A stretch of 64,000 nt of DNA from Paraspadella gotoi (lineage: Eukaryota; Chaetognatha). Numbering within the stretch: position 1 is the first letter of the stretch; each line of letters begins with the position of its first letter. Position numbers and translations under genes: made by a program. The notes beneath the pieces are model-generated. The model worked only from the letters and a program-made list of their open reading frames with translations, did not search any database and was not told the DNA's origin. Below, piece after piece: positions 44,893 through 57,900 of the stretch. The stretch covers positions 25,449,367 through 25,513,366 of the forward strand of contig CM119263.1 of the NCBI GenBank assembly GCA_051294375.1. The letters are read 5' to 3'.

Positions 44893-45909
44893 AATAATAA
44901 TAAAATCGTTGTATTGCCAAAAATAATAAACCTTTCTCAATATCCACTCAGCAACAAAAAAAGAAAAAAATAATACAATGTAAATAAACATATTTAAATA
45001 GTTTTTTAAAAGACGACTAAACCCCTGTCGGCGAAAGTAAACTTTTGCCTTTAATTAAATAATTGTGATTAAAAATATTCGTCTGGGCCTCGCACGGGGT
45101 CGACGAGAAAAAGAATCGAAAAATTAAGCCGCGCAATTGACTTTTTTCGATTTCTGCCGATTAACTTATTCGATTGTCAATCCACCACTTGTTATTCCCG
45201 TTCAGTCCCGCAGAGGAAAATTCCGGTTCTCGGACAAAACTCACCCGCATATCGAACTCTGACCCGAGTTTTTGACCAAAACCTGCGTTTCCCGAGCGGA
45301 CTGGCCGGCGACCACCATCGCGGCTCTGTGAACTAGGTTTTTTTCTCTTTCGATTAATTTGGTACGTCAGTGCATATTTTATCGACTTTTTTATTCTCGG
45401 ATATTTAATAAAAGTTATCTTTAGAAGAAAAAAAAATCAAGTTAAATATGACTCTCCGGGTGCCTGGATTTAACTTTTTTTCGTTCACAAGCACGAAGTA
45501 AAAGTTTCGGGCAAAGGGCGAATTTTTGACGACCTACGTCGTAAAAGTAATAATCTTCAAAAAATTCAAAAATTTTAAAACCAAATTTTATGCCACTCAA
45601 TTTTTTTTTTCAAATAAATTTTTCTTTATAAATCTTGCCATGTAATGCGTGACGCATATACCCACTCCTTGTTTTCCCTCCATTTTTTTTTTCAGGATAA
45701 CAGTGAATTTTTTACACGCGAGTACCCAAAGAAAAGGCACGAATCGAAGGAGCGGCGGAGACGAAATTCAGAAAGAACAACTCGAGAGAATATATCCGAA
45801 TTTTAAAAAATCCGGTTGTCTATCCGTCCGGGATGAACAAAGACGAATCCTGCTAATAGAATCCCGTTAGCAAAGCAGGAATAAACTTTTTTTACCAAGT
45901 GTTGCGGCC

Positions 45910-48900
45910 ATGGCGTCTGCCTCGGATTCTCCGCTGTTGAACGGAGTCCCAACCGAGGAGGAGTCGCCCAATGGGCAAACGGATAACAACTCCCAAGCCG
46001 CTTCCAAATCTTCGTCTTCTCGCTTTAAAGTGGCCCCCGTATCTGTTGGTAAGTTCATTCTGTTTGTTACTAAGCAATTTCATACATATGCTTTGATTAA
46101 CATTTTGTGTTTTCCGACGCTATCAAATAAAATCAGGTTTAGATGGGTCCCCGACAGAAGGTGACATTTCTTTAAATGGGGTCTTTCTCTTGTATAGACT
46201 TAATGCATATTTTAACGACTCCATAATTGTTTTGGGTTTTTGTTTTTTTGGTAGGACCTTTAAAAGCTTGAAATGCTTTTGTTGAATCACCAATTTTTTA
46301 GGCTGAATTTAATTAAAACGACGATTTTAACTTGCTTTCACTGCAAGCTTGTTTAATTGGTTTTCAATAAATATTGCATGGTTATTTTAATTTCTGGTTT
46401 TTCTTGGTTACAAACGGGGCTTTATTTGATGTAGTTCTGATATTTTTTGGAACTCGACTAGAGAAGACTGCCTTTTTTGGGCCGTCCGTCCGTCTGTCCA
46501 TATTTTATTTTTGTATCATGATATTTAGTTTTACCTATTTTATTATCTTTTCGCTTAAAAGTTGTTAAAAGTTGTTAAAAGTTTCGCGACATGTTTTAAA
46601 CAGATAATTTGGATATCGGTATTTTAATTTAAATTTCTTTTTATTAACAATTGATTAAAAATATTTATAACCTAATAACTCTAATAGAATATAAAATTGG
46701 TAAAACCAATATATTATTTTCTGAGTACCTGATAAAAAGTTCATGTACAGTAAGCGTAACTAAAATTAATCGAATTTATTTAACATTCATTGGAAAAGTT
46801 ATTAAAACCCATTTGTATGCTTAATTAGGAAAAGGAAATAAAGATGAAGATATTGAATCTATCGAGCACTTGCCCGAGGAAGGAGTTCAGGACGCACGAC
46901 CGACGAAGGTGAGTTTTCCTAAACGTTTCAAATTTATACTAACTTTTTTTTATTATTACCTATGTATATTTTTTGTAATTTAAGATCCTTTTATTTTAAG
47001 GTCGGTTTTCTTACGACGCTTCCTGAGAATGGGGAGGAGAAATTTGCGGATGGCAGCGTTGAAACATCAGAGCCGACCGTCGGCGTCAAATTCGCCGCCA
47101 CGCGATCTGACAACAATCCGACAATCACGTCGCAGCATTCCAAAATCTCGGACACGATTGGCCCTTATGATTCCATTTACCAGACGCAAAAGACTTACGG
47201 GTAAGTTTGTTGTTATGCAGTAGTGCGCGTTTCATCTTTTCTATCCTTTTTTTTTTTTTTTTTTTTGCTAAGAGCTCACATGACTGAGGCTTTTCCGCAC
47301 GTGGGTCATTATCGGAATCTGCTCTCGGCCACAGCAGATCCGAATCTCAAACCTCGACCAACTCTCCAAGAACTTCACGGCAATAAGGTTCGTGAATTCT
47401 GTCCTAAATTATTTGACGAATATTCACCAATATCCTTTTTTTTCCCCTTTATTTATATTTTCCCTTTCTCGGTAATTAATACGTGGGAGTAATCAATTGC
47501 AAATTATTTACGTACAAAATACGATTAGCTCAGTTTTTCTTCATTTCCACACAAAAAAAATTCCGTGTGCTCTAAACAGGGTAATGAATTGTATAATGGT
47601 ATGAAAATATTATTTTGAAAATGTAATTGTGATTCTGTTTTTAAAATTAAATTTTGTTTTTAATATTTATAATTATATTTTATACATAATTTAATACTCC
47701 GATTTAAATTACTCTGTAGATCTTTTTATTTTTTCTCTAAGCAAAATTCAGTGATACTTACCTATCTTAAGCCTCAGGGTAATGACCCTGCCCTATAAAG
47801 ATAAGAGTGCCAAATGAAATTTGATTACGTAATTTTTTTTCGCTTCCAGCAGAGCAACGGAAAGATCCAAAGCGATCTAATATTCTCTTGTAGACTTGGT
47901 TACGAAAAATGTGAAAGAGGTTTTTCTATTCACTTTAGGAAGCTGGCATTGACGCAAGAGAGGCGGCCATGGAAATGCAAGAAGCAAACGGGGTTCTGAC
48001 GTCTGAAAACCCCGATCCTGAAGCTGGCGCCGTTCAAGAAGTCCAAAAATTTGGCTGGATCGTCGGGGTTTTGGTGTGTTGCGTGTTTTTATTCACGAGA
48101 ATAAAAATGTATTTCTCCCCTAGCGCACTTCGAACGTTTCAAATCAACGCTCTTCTCCCGCATACACTTTCTCTATCAAAAATCCTTATTTTTCCTTGCC
48201 TTTTCCTTCTTTACCCCTTCGACACTTCTGTTCCAAATCGTTTCTCATTTTTCCCGATTTTTGCTCACTTTTGCGATGTTTTATTTATAAGACTGCTTCT
48301 CCCCGCTCCCTCCCCCTCCCGAACAGATCCGATGCTTGTTAAACATTTGGGGAGTGATGTTGTTCCTCCGGTTGTCTTGGGTCGTGGGCGAAGCCGGGAT
48401 CGGGCTGGCCTCGGTGGTCGTTCTCTTGGCGGCTGTCGTCACCACGGTCAGTGAATCTTCGTCGTCGTCACTGACGTCAATGACTCTATGCTTTTTTTTT
48501 ATTTAGTGAAAGCGATGAATATTTTGGCAGAAAAAGAATGAAAGAGAGAGGAAAAGAATGAAAGAGAGGAAAAGATAGAAAGAGAGAGGAAAAGATAGAA
48601 AGAGAGAGGAAAAGATAGAAAGAGAGAGGAAAAGATAGAAAGAGAGAGGAAGAGACAGAAAGAGAGAGGATAAAAGTGAGAGATGATGACCCCCCAGGCT
48701 CATTAATTTTCCATCGTGACACTGTGTCCATATTCGGACCAAAATGACGATTTTTTAATTCTTTTTCACTTTAGCTGACAACGATAAGCATGAGCGCCAT
48801 CTCGACGAATGGCGTCGTTAAAGGCGGAGGAGCTTATTTCATGATTTCTAGGTAGTGGGTTGAGGAATTCAAAGTTGTGAAGCTTTACTTTCGTTAAAAG

Positions 48901-51900
48901 AAATCAAATCATAATCAAACTTTAAAACGAATATCAGGTCATTGGGCCCCGAGTTTGGAGGAGCCATCGGCTTGATATTTTCCTTGGCCAACGCTGTGGG
49001 AGTCGCAATGTACATCGTTGGATTCGCCGAGACCATTAGAGACATCATTAAGGTGGGAAGATAGTTTGATACGTAGGAAAAGCTATAAGCCTATGAGGGT
49101 TGCTGATATCGATGAAATTCCAATTTCTTGGTGTCATTAATTCGCTGGTTCTTTCCATTTTTATACTTGTCGTTGTTGTTGTTTGTTGTTTGTAGTTTTT
49201 GCCTGTTTTAATGCAAAAATCTTTTGTAGGAAAAAGCGCCAGACGGAGGCGAAGCATTGTGGCTTTCGATCGACGAAGCGAACCTCATTCGAGTGATAGG
49301 CGTCGTGACGGCTGTTTTGCTGCTGATCATCGTTATCGTCGGTCTGGACTTTGAGGCGAGTTTAACTTTAACTCTTTGATATCTTTTCCCACTTAACACC
49401 TCGCCATTTTGTTTCCCCTAATTTGCGACAGGCTAAAATGCAAATATTTATGTTGATTATCTTGATTTTGTCAATCGTGGATATCTTAATCGGAAGCTTC
49501 ATCCCGCCCATGAACCATATTATTGAAGACGACAAAAAGACTCGAGGATTTGCCGGATATTCGTGTGAGATAATATTCGTATAAGACGTACGCCTGAAAA
49601 TATAAAGCACTGACTGATGGTTTGTAATTTCTTTTTCTAGCTGATTTGTTCCTCGAAAACTTTGGGCCTAAATTTACTGAGGAAGAAGACTTTTTCTCCG
49701 TCTTCTCAATTTTTTTTCCTGCCGCAACAGGGATTCTGGCAGGCGCCAATATTTCGGGAGACTTGAAAGTAAGTTTAATTAAATTTTTCAGTCAGATGCA
49801 GATTTTTTAATCTATGTTATTTGTATGCATTATGGATTTTTGACAATTTTTTTTTAATTTAAATATTCCAAATCTTAGGACGCTCAAAGCGCGATTCCCA
49901 AAGGAACGTTACTCGCCATCATTCTTTCCACTATCGTTTATATAGGCCTAGCTTGGATTATGGGGGCAAGTGTTCATAGGTGTTATTTAGGTGAGAAAGT
50001 GGTATTCTGTCTTATTATTCATTACGATTTTTCGATATTTTTATTTTATTTTACCAGCTGAATCTGATGTTATTTGTAATGCTACATTGACTGGTACTTT
50101 GGCTAACAATACCAAGTACGGACTGCTCTACAATTACCAGGTCAATCGTTAATGACTACAAAGCCGCATAGTGTAGGACATAATTGTGATGAATGGAAAG
50201 CTGATTAATCACGAGGGATGTCATATTTATAATTTCAAATTTTAATTTATTTGATTTTGATAGGTATTCAACCGCTATAGCGTATATTTTGAAGAAAGAG
50301 TTGAATCATTCCTATTTAGTCATTTTCTATTGTATTTTCATTTTACATTCTGTACTATAAAACATCGTTATGTTTTGTAGGTTGCTGAATTAATTTCGGC
50401 CGTGGGTCCAATCGTTACGGCTGGTATATTCGCAGCAACGCTTTCTTCAGCACTGGCCTCTCTCGTCGGAGCACCCAAAGTTTTTCAGGTGTACAAATAG
50501 TTTTATGATTATTGATTTACTTATCACTGCGTTTTTGAACATTAAAGTGACTTAACATTGAAATTTGTATCCGTTTTAGGCAGTTTGCAAGGATCGGATT
50601 TTTCCGAAAGTGGAATGGTTTGGGGTCGGAGTTGGTGCCAATGACGAACCTCGTCGAGCGTATTTTCTTTGCTTTGTCATTTCGGTCGTATTTATTTGTA
50701 TAGGTGCGAATGGAACGGATTTCCTGCTAAAAAAAAATCAAATTTAACATTTAATTGTGTATTATTGATAGCAATTGCATCGAATACAGTATAATACGAT
50801 AAATTCACTCAGGTGATCTCAACGCCATCGCTCCAATTATTTCGAATTTCTTCCTCATGGCATATTGTTTGATAAATTATTCTTGCTTCGACGCATCTCT
50901 GACAAATTCTCCTGGATGGCGGCCGGCTTTCAAGTACTATAGTAAGGTAGGTCATTTCACAGGACTGCAACTCGCATATTAACATAAGCATTATTTTACA
51001 AATTTTATAAAATCAGCGTAAAATTTTAATTTGCGAACTATAAAATATCTATCTAATCATTGATTGATTGATTGATAGAAAAAATTTTCGTTAAGGGTTT
51101 CATATAAGTATATCTAATCAACAAAATAATTGACAAAAAAAAAATTATATGTTATCTAAGAACAAGAATCTAGACGAAATTTTATTTCAGCAGTATTTTC
51201 GTCGTCTTCTAAAATAGAACAGCTGCCAGAAGGCAGGGGTGATCCAGGACCTGAAAATATTAATTTTAAAAAAGTACAAAAAAAAACAACAAAAAAAAAA
51301 ATAATATTTGGCCACCTGAAGTAAAGTCGTCGGACAAAAGAGGCTTTCTTGGTCTGTAGGGTTGCATTTTTATCGTATCTGCTATTGGAAAAAAACAAAA
51401 CGCCTAAAATATTTTTATGTGCCTCAGATTAATATCTTTGCTAAGTACTTACTGATATCGGCCTCTGTTTTATTATCGCAAATAACGCAACAACTAATGA
51501 TTCTGCTTAATCCATCTTTTTTAGTAGTTTTATCTCCATGATCACTCGTGGTCACATTTGTCAGATAAACTTTTGCTCCTGAATGCAAAAAATATATCTG
51601 AACCACTGACTTGTTCGTTCTTGCATATAAATGAGTTAATGACGGTCGGGTGAAACCACCGAATAAAACTTCATTATATTCCGTTACTAATAGGCTTTAA
51701 CGTGACGGACATCAAAGATAAAATTGAATTGTGAGGAATTTCAAATTAAAAAAAAGCAGTTTTGTTTTATGGCTGATTGTCGGAAATTCATTGTCTTCCC
51801 AATTATTAAATGCATCCACTGGTCAGGCGTCTGTGAAAGCCAAATCCTTTGTCGCGGACGTCACAGTCAATCCCAATCAGGCTGTCTTTATCAGCCAGTG

Positions 51901-54900
51901 TTTTTACCTTTACAAATTGTAGGAGAATTAAATTGATGAAAAGGAGAAGATTTCATGATGTGATCATCGAACCAGTCGGCGACTTCTTGATTGACATCTA
52001 TATCCACGCAAAATTGCTTTTTCGCTTGCAAAGCTTCTCGAGCTTTTCGGATACTGAAAAAATATTGTTAAGTTTGTAATTTTAGAATTAATTTAAATTT
52101 ACATACTATGCAAAACATATTTTTGTAGAAAATTCTAAACTGAATTATAAATCAGGAAACCTATTATTGAGCTCTCGTCGAACGTTCGCGTCATTGGTGT
52201 CCAGCAAGACGGCGAAATCTTCCCTGACTTTATTATCCACCCCCGCGTAAGAGTTCCGGCTTCGAGCTCGCCTCGCTGAGGCCAAAGCAACGTCTTTTAT
52301 GGACATGCGTCTGTTGAGTTAATGGAAAGTCGTTATGAAAAAACATCCAGGCTTTTAGGCAAATAAGAACCAAAATCTTAGTTTATTTCTTTTTACTGAG
52401 ACAAGTAATTTAACGATGTTTTTTATTCAGTCGTTAATCTTACGGCCTACTCCAATTTCTTCAAATTGTTGATTTAATTAGATATATTGAATGTAGAAAA
52501 AATTAATATCATTTCGGCGTTTACCCAATGATTAAGCCTCTTTTGTCCCTTCGGTACAAAGCAAACCTGTTGCCTACTTCATCCTCTCGCTCAATACCTT
52601 TAGTAAATAGGAATCTTACAGGATAATTATATATTATTTTATTTTGGTTGTACCAATTTCATATCAAAATAAAAGATTTAAATTTGTTACGTATAATAGA
52701 TTAGAATTCAAGTGTTAACCTTTAGTTTTTGATTGAAACTTGCTCTAATGTACTAATATAGATCAAACGGAAGTAAATTTACATGACATGCAATGACAGC
52801 AGTACGATTTCACTTGGGTTTAAAATGTTTATAATGTTAAAAGAAACCATTTCACTGCGCTCTCTCCTCCTGTGGCGCGAGTTCAACGAGGAGCAAATAA
52901 ACACGAGAAAAAACGAAGCTCAAGGTCGAAGGGCAAACTTCGTGTTAGAAATTTAGTACCAAAATGGCAAAAGGACTTACCTGGAAAGACCCATATCTCT
53001 TACAATGACGGCTCTTAACAATAAGGGACGCTTTAACAGTTTTTCTCTGGTTTGTTCCAATTCCTGGAATAATTTTTTTTATTTATATTTTTATTTCATT
53101 TTTGTAAGTATTTGATATTGTCTTACTGATGTTGTAAAAGTTCTGAGGACTCTCTTGTTGGCGTCTATATCCGAAAAGTCGTTTGTGCTCTTGACGAACA
53201 TGGCGGAATTTGGTTCAATGCTACTACTTTGTCCTTCACTTGTAGTTTCTGTTTCACGTCTTGATCCAAATTCTAAATTAAAAGGTTCCAAGTTTGTAAG
53301 TCCGTTCCTTTACATATATTTAATCGGTTAATTCGTTGAAATTTTAATTTTTACTAGCACAATATTATTGTCAATAACAAAGAAATATTTAATGACGAAA
53401 ATCTTCCTTAATTATATTATAATATTAATAGCAAATAGCAAATCAAGCTGCTTTTACTAATAAAAGATTACTTTTATCAGACGTGATTCCAAAGATTTAC
53501 CAATTTTTTTAAATTTATGGATATCAATAAATAAAAACTAAGTAATTAATTTTGATATACGAGAATACATTTACCGGATTTACTGATATATATCCCGATA
53601 AATTTACATTATTATATTTGATATTATTACATTTAACATTCTTAGTTGAACAACAATTTTTTAATTTTTTTTTTATTATCATTTCCTATTAAATTCATAT
53701 AATACGTGTCAAAAACAAAAATACCTTTTGGATCTGACGTGCTGCTTAGTCGCCTCATAACTAATGATATTACTTCCGGGTGTCGATGGAAATCTTTCCA
53801 TGGAATTATTGTGAGCGGCGGCATTCGCCTGTTTTTTTTTTTTTTTTTGTTTTTATTGTTCAGTCGAGTTTTTTTGGCGTCGATGAATTTTACTGAGAAT
53901 GCGAGAACTAGGCTGGGGTTATTATAGATTTAAATTTTAGTTTCCGAGCGGCATAAAAATTCTAAAAACTTGATTAGCTTATAATGAGTTTAGCTGAGAG
54001 CGAACAATGCGCGAGACACGCGATGCTTCAACGTATCGACCGTGATAACAAAAAGAAATAAAGGAAAAGAAGAAAATAAAAAAGGAGTTGGAGAATATAA
54101 AGCTTCTATTTGAAAATTTCGACCAATGAATATAAACCGACAAAAAAATTGTGAAAAACGTTTTGGTGGTTGTGGGGGAAAACGCTGTTAGTTGAAACCC
54201 TATCGAAGTTGAATAGAGAGCTAGCTCCTAACCACGACGTAAGAGCGCCTTTAAAAGCGACGAAGACGTGGCGCGTAAAACTCGCGAGAAGCGCGCGCAT
54301 CGCCATCGCGAGCGTGACTGTGAATTATTAAAGGGGGTAAAAATTAACGAAATGTACGATTAATGGCGTTTTTCTTTACGCATCTACCAATTACATTTTT
54401 TAAGCTGTTGGATTATCTAAGTCACTATTTTTTTTATGATTTTGGTACCACCAATATAATTATTATTTTATTCAAAAAACTATCCAGTCCCTGACCCTAT
54501 ACAGGCTGTGGGACAAGGCCTCTTCATTTTATATGATAATACAACTTATATGCGATATATATTTAGTTTATAAAAAATCACGGGAAGTGAAAGGTTTTTT
54601 ATGACTCTTTCAGATACTGAAAGGTCTACATAATTAAATATTTTTTCGCCTTTACCATCAATTTTATTTGACAATTGTTTTGTTCGGCTTCCAATGCTTT
54701 CAATATTTAATTTATTTGCAGTGGCTGTCATTAATTGGAGCCATCCTGTGCCTCGTCGTTATGTTTATTATCAATTGGTGGACTGCATTGTTAACATTTG
54801 CCATTATATTTGCAATTTGGCTATATGTGCGGCAGCGGAAACCAAATATAAATTGGGGGAGTTCTACGCAAGCTCATGTTTTCAAGTAAACTAAGTTAAT

Positions 54901-57900
54901 TCAGCATAAGTTTTTTTTTCCTGCTTCGAAATTTTTAAGTCACTGACAGCTGCTAATGGTGTGTGTGTGTGTGGTTGTGTGTGTGTTTGTTGTTGTTGTT
55001 GTTGTTGTTGTTACTAAAATAGTCAGGATAAAAATACTAAAAACAATTTCAATTACTTGCTGTACAATAAAATTCTCGCTAGTCTGTCTTGACGGTTTTT
55101 TTAGGTCCGCTTTGCAATCATCATTGGAACTAATCAAAGTCGAAGAACACGTCAAAAATTATCGTCCTCAGGTTCTTTTGCTCTGCGGAAAACCATTTGA
55201 TCGACCTGCGTTGATCGACTTTTGCAACACGTTAACGAAAGGTGCCAGTTAAACATGTAAATTTTTTTTTTATTCACTACTCTTTCTTATATACTAATCG
55301 TCGTTAAGGTAATTCTCTCCTGATTCTCGGCAACATGGTCACCGATGAGACAAATTTCGCCGCTTATCAAAAGAACAACCAGACGGTTCAGAGTTGGCTC
55401 AAAAAGCGCAAGGTACTTTATTAGAAAAAATATTTCAAATTGAATGTTTTTTGGTCTTTGCTTGAAATGAGGAAAATAAAGAAAAATCTTTTGTTCATTT
55501 ATTGATAGTCACAATATTTCGAAGGCTTCTTGCCTTCATCAAAGGTACAAATATTTGATGAAGCAGAATACAGACTTTCTAAATAAATTAACTCATTAAA
55601 AGATTTTGCTTTATTTTATTCATGGCAATCTAAGATAAAAAAAAAACAATTAAATTTGAAATTACAAATCTTCCCAGAATGAATTTTCTGAAAAAATACA
55701 TAAAAAATATTGCTGAGCCAAGTTTGTCAATTTTTACTAATTTATTTTAAATAACTTACTTGTAATGCATTTTCATTATTTATCAGGTCAAAGCTTTCTA
55801 TCAGCCAATGATACACGATCAATACAGTCAAGGAGTCTACGCTTTGATGCAGAGTGCCGGATTGGGTAAACTCAAACCGAATCTCGTTTTCATGGGTTAC
55901 TCGAGAATTTGGCTCCAGAAGAAGGTGAGAAATGATTTCCTAGGGGGAAACGTTCTTTTCTTTCATCCCCGACCTCACGTCTTGCTCTTCTTCATTCCAA
56001 TTCGCTTTTCATCGTCTTTTCCAGGATCCGCGGTCTTTGTTGGAGCACTTTTCCGTGATCCACTATGCGTTCGATCTTAACTACTCGGTGGCCATTTTGA
56101 GAACGTCTCAGGTGAGTCACTGTTTTGCAGCGTCTACTTTTTTTTTATTAAGCATGATATTCATGTCCGCGCAACGCTTCCTAATCTATGCTGACCCGAC
56201 TCTGTTTTTTAAAGGGTTTCGATTTTTCCGACGTGATGGACGCTCCGACTGCGGAAGCTCTCGAAAAAAGTAAGCCTTTGAGAATTACCGTTTTCGTACT
56301 TTAAATCGCGCAACAACTAAGTACCGTTGAAATAATGATTCGATTCTCCAGGGGTCTTTTGAATATTTTCATCCTCGATGTAATTCGATTTTAATTTTTT
56401 TTTTCCTCTTTTATTTTTCAAATCTTATCAATACTCCATTGCCGCGATGACGTCATTTCCCTTGTGCCATTTTTCTCGGGTTTCGGTTTCGGCGCAAAAC
56501 AAAAAACAACAACAAATCCTAAATAAAACGAAATCGAAGGTCCGTCGGAGCCGGAGCCGACGACATTCCTCGAGCGGTTTTCCCCCTCCGAACCCCGTCT
56601 TTCTAAAACCCCTCCTCCTCCGGGTTCCCGCTGGGGTGCCGATGATATCGCCGACCGTTGCTTAATAAATACATGAATTAAAGAGAGGAAGGGGGAGAGT
56701 AGGAATAATGGGAATTCTTCATCGATAAGAAAGGAATAGATAAAAGAGTGCAAGAGTTCAAATATTGAAATAACCCCCGAGGATTCTTTGCTTTGCCATC
56801 GTCCGCCGACTCAGTTTTTGCTCTCGAGATTTTTCGTGCAAAGTCGGTGATCGACGTTAACTCGACAGGGCGCCGACGACCTTCCCCGGCGAGTCAGAAA
56901 TATTTTACTTTTAAGAATGAAATGTTTGTAGATGAAAGTTAAACAAACGTATTTTAATCGACGGTTGAAACCATCTTGAGATTTCGCCGAATATTGATCC
57001 TCAAAAATCCTATTTGAACGATACTGAGCAGAGGGCCAGAAATATATTTCAGGCTGTTAGAGCAACTTGAAAGAAATATCATTTAAATTTGTTTCATTTT
57101 CGTGATTTTAGATCAAATCTGAAAAAAAAAAAATCCTTGGAAAGATCGATAAATCGATAAATTCGACAGATTTTTTTTGAAAGAGCGTGAGGAATTCTTG
57201 CTAAACCTTTTTTTAAGGGGAGGAGGAAAATATATCCCAAAATAGACGTTAAAACGAAATAATAACCCAGGCAACCGAGGCTTATCAACGGCACCCCCTT
57301 CTCTCCGCTTGTCTTTCGTCGAGGAAACGAAAGAAAATCGGGTTTGAGTTCCTCTTCTCTCGCCCTCTCTGGCGCCAAAGACTCTCCCGGCGTTTTCGCT
57401 AAAATTGGTTCGATTTTTTACGAGGCTCTATTCAAAATTTTTAAAAATTTTCCCGGCACCGAACAAATTTACGGTTTTTATCGAAAATTTCCCCGGTCGA
57501 TAAACTTTCGATAACCGAGTACGCCATCACCATCATCGTGCGCTCTCGACCGTGACAGTAACGTGACGCGTCGTGACAATCGCATGAAGATTGGCGCAGA
57601 CGGAAAGAGGAAAAACTAGAAGACGATAGAAAAAATGGAGGGAAAAAAGAGACGAGAAAAGGAAGAAACTAAGGATGACAGCATATGCCACTATCCCGCA
57701 TTAAACTATTTTTAGGTTTTTATCGGAAAGCAAGTTGCTTTTTAGCTGTGCTTAGTTGTTTGTTTGTTTTTTTATAATAAAAAAGTGAAAATTACGACGA
57801 AATTGAGGCGATGAGATGTTAAAGAGTGTATTTTTTTGTTGTAATTGAGCCGTAAAATCGAGCCAATTTCCGCGTGAATTCTACCATTTTTTTTCCACTC

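Larger units (their letters stand above)
43020..45909. other. Intergenic between KDM3 and NKCC
   Basis: Holds the KDM3 3' UTR at the left (no strong AATAAA, an ATTAAA at about 43241), a small minus-strand candidate at 43509-43760, a hairpin at 44826-44892, and GC-richer sequence at 45080-45340 and 45660-45910 that probably includes the NKCC promoter and 5' UTR. The remainder is AT-rich with nothing supported. Confidence 0.55.

Noticed and set aside
51724-51936. A plus-strand coding exon inside NKCC intron 16 (frame with [14 protein letters not shown])
   Set aside because: Looks protein-like but lies between nested-gene exons on the other strand, has no matching splice phase with NKCC exons 16 and 17, and NKCC is already continuous there.
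56418-57378. Another nested antisense gene in NKCC intron 22
   Set aside because: Open frames exist on the minus strand, but no chain of phase-compatible exons or recognisable domain could be built.
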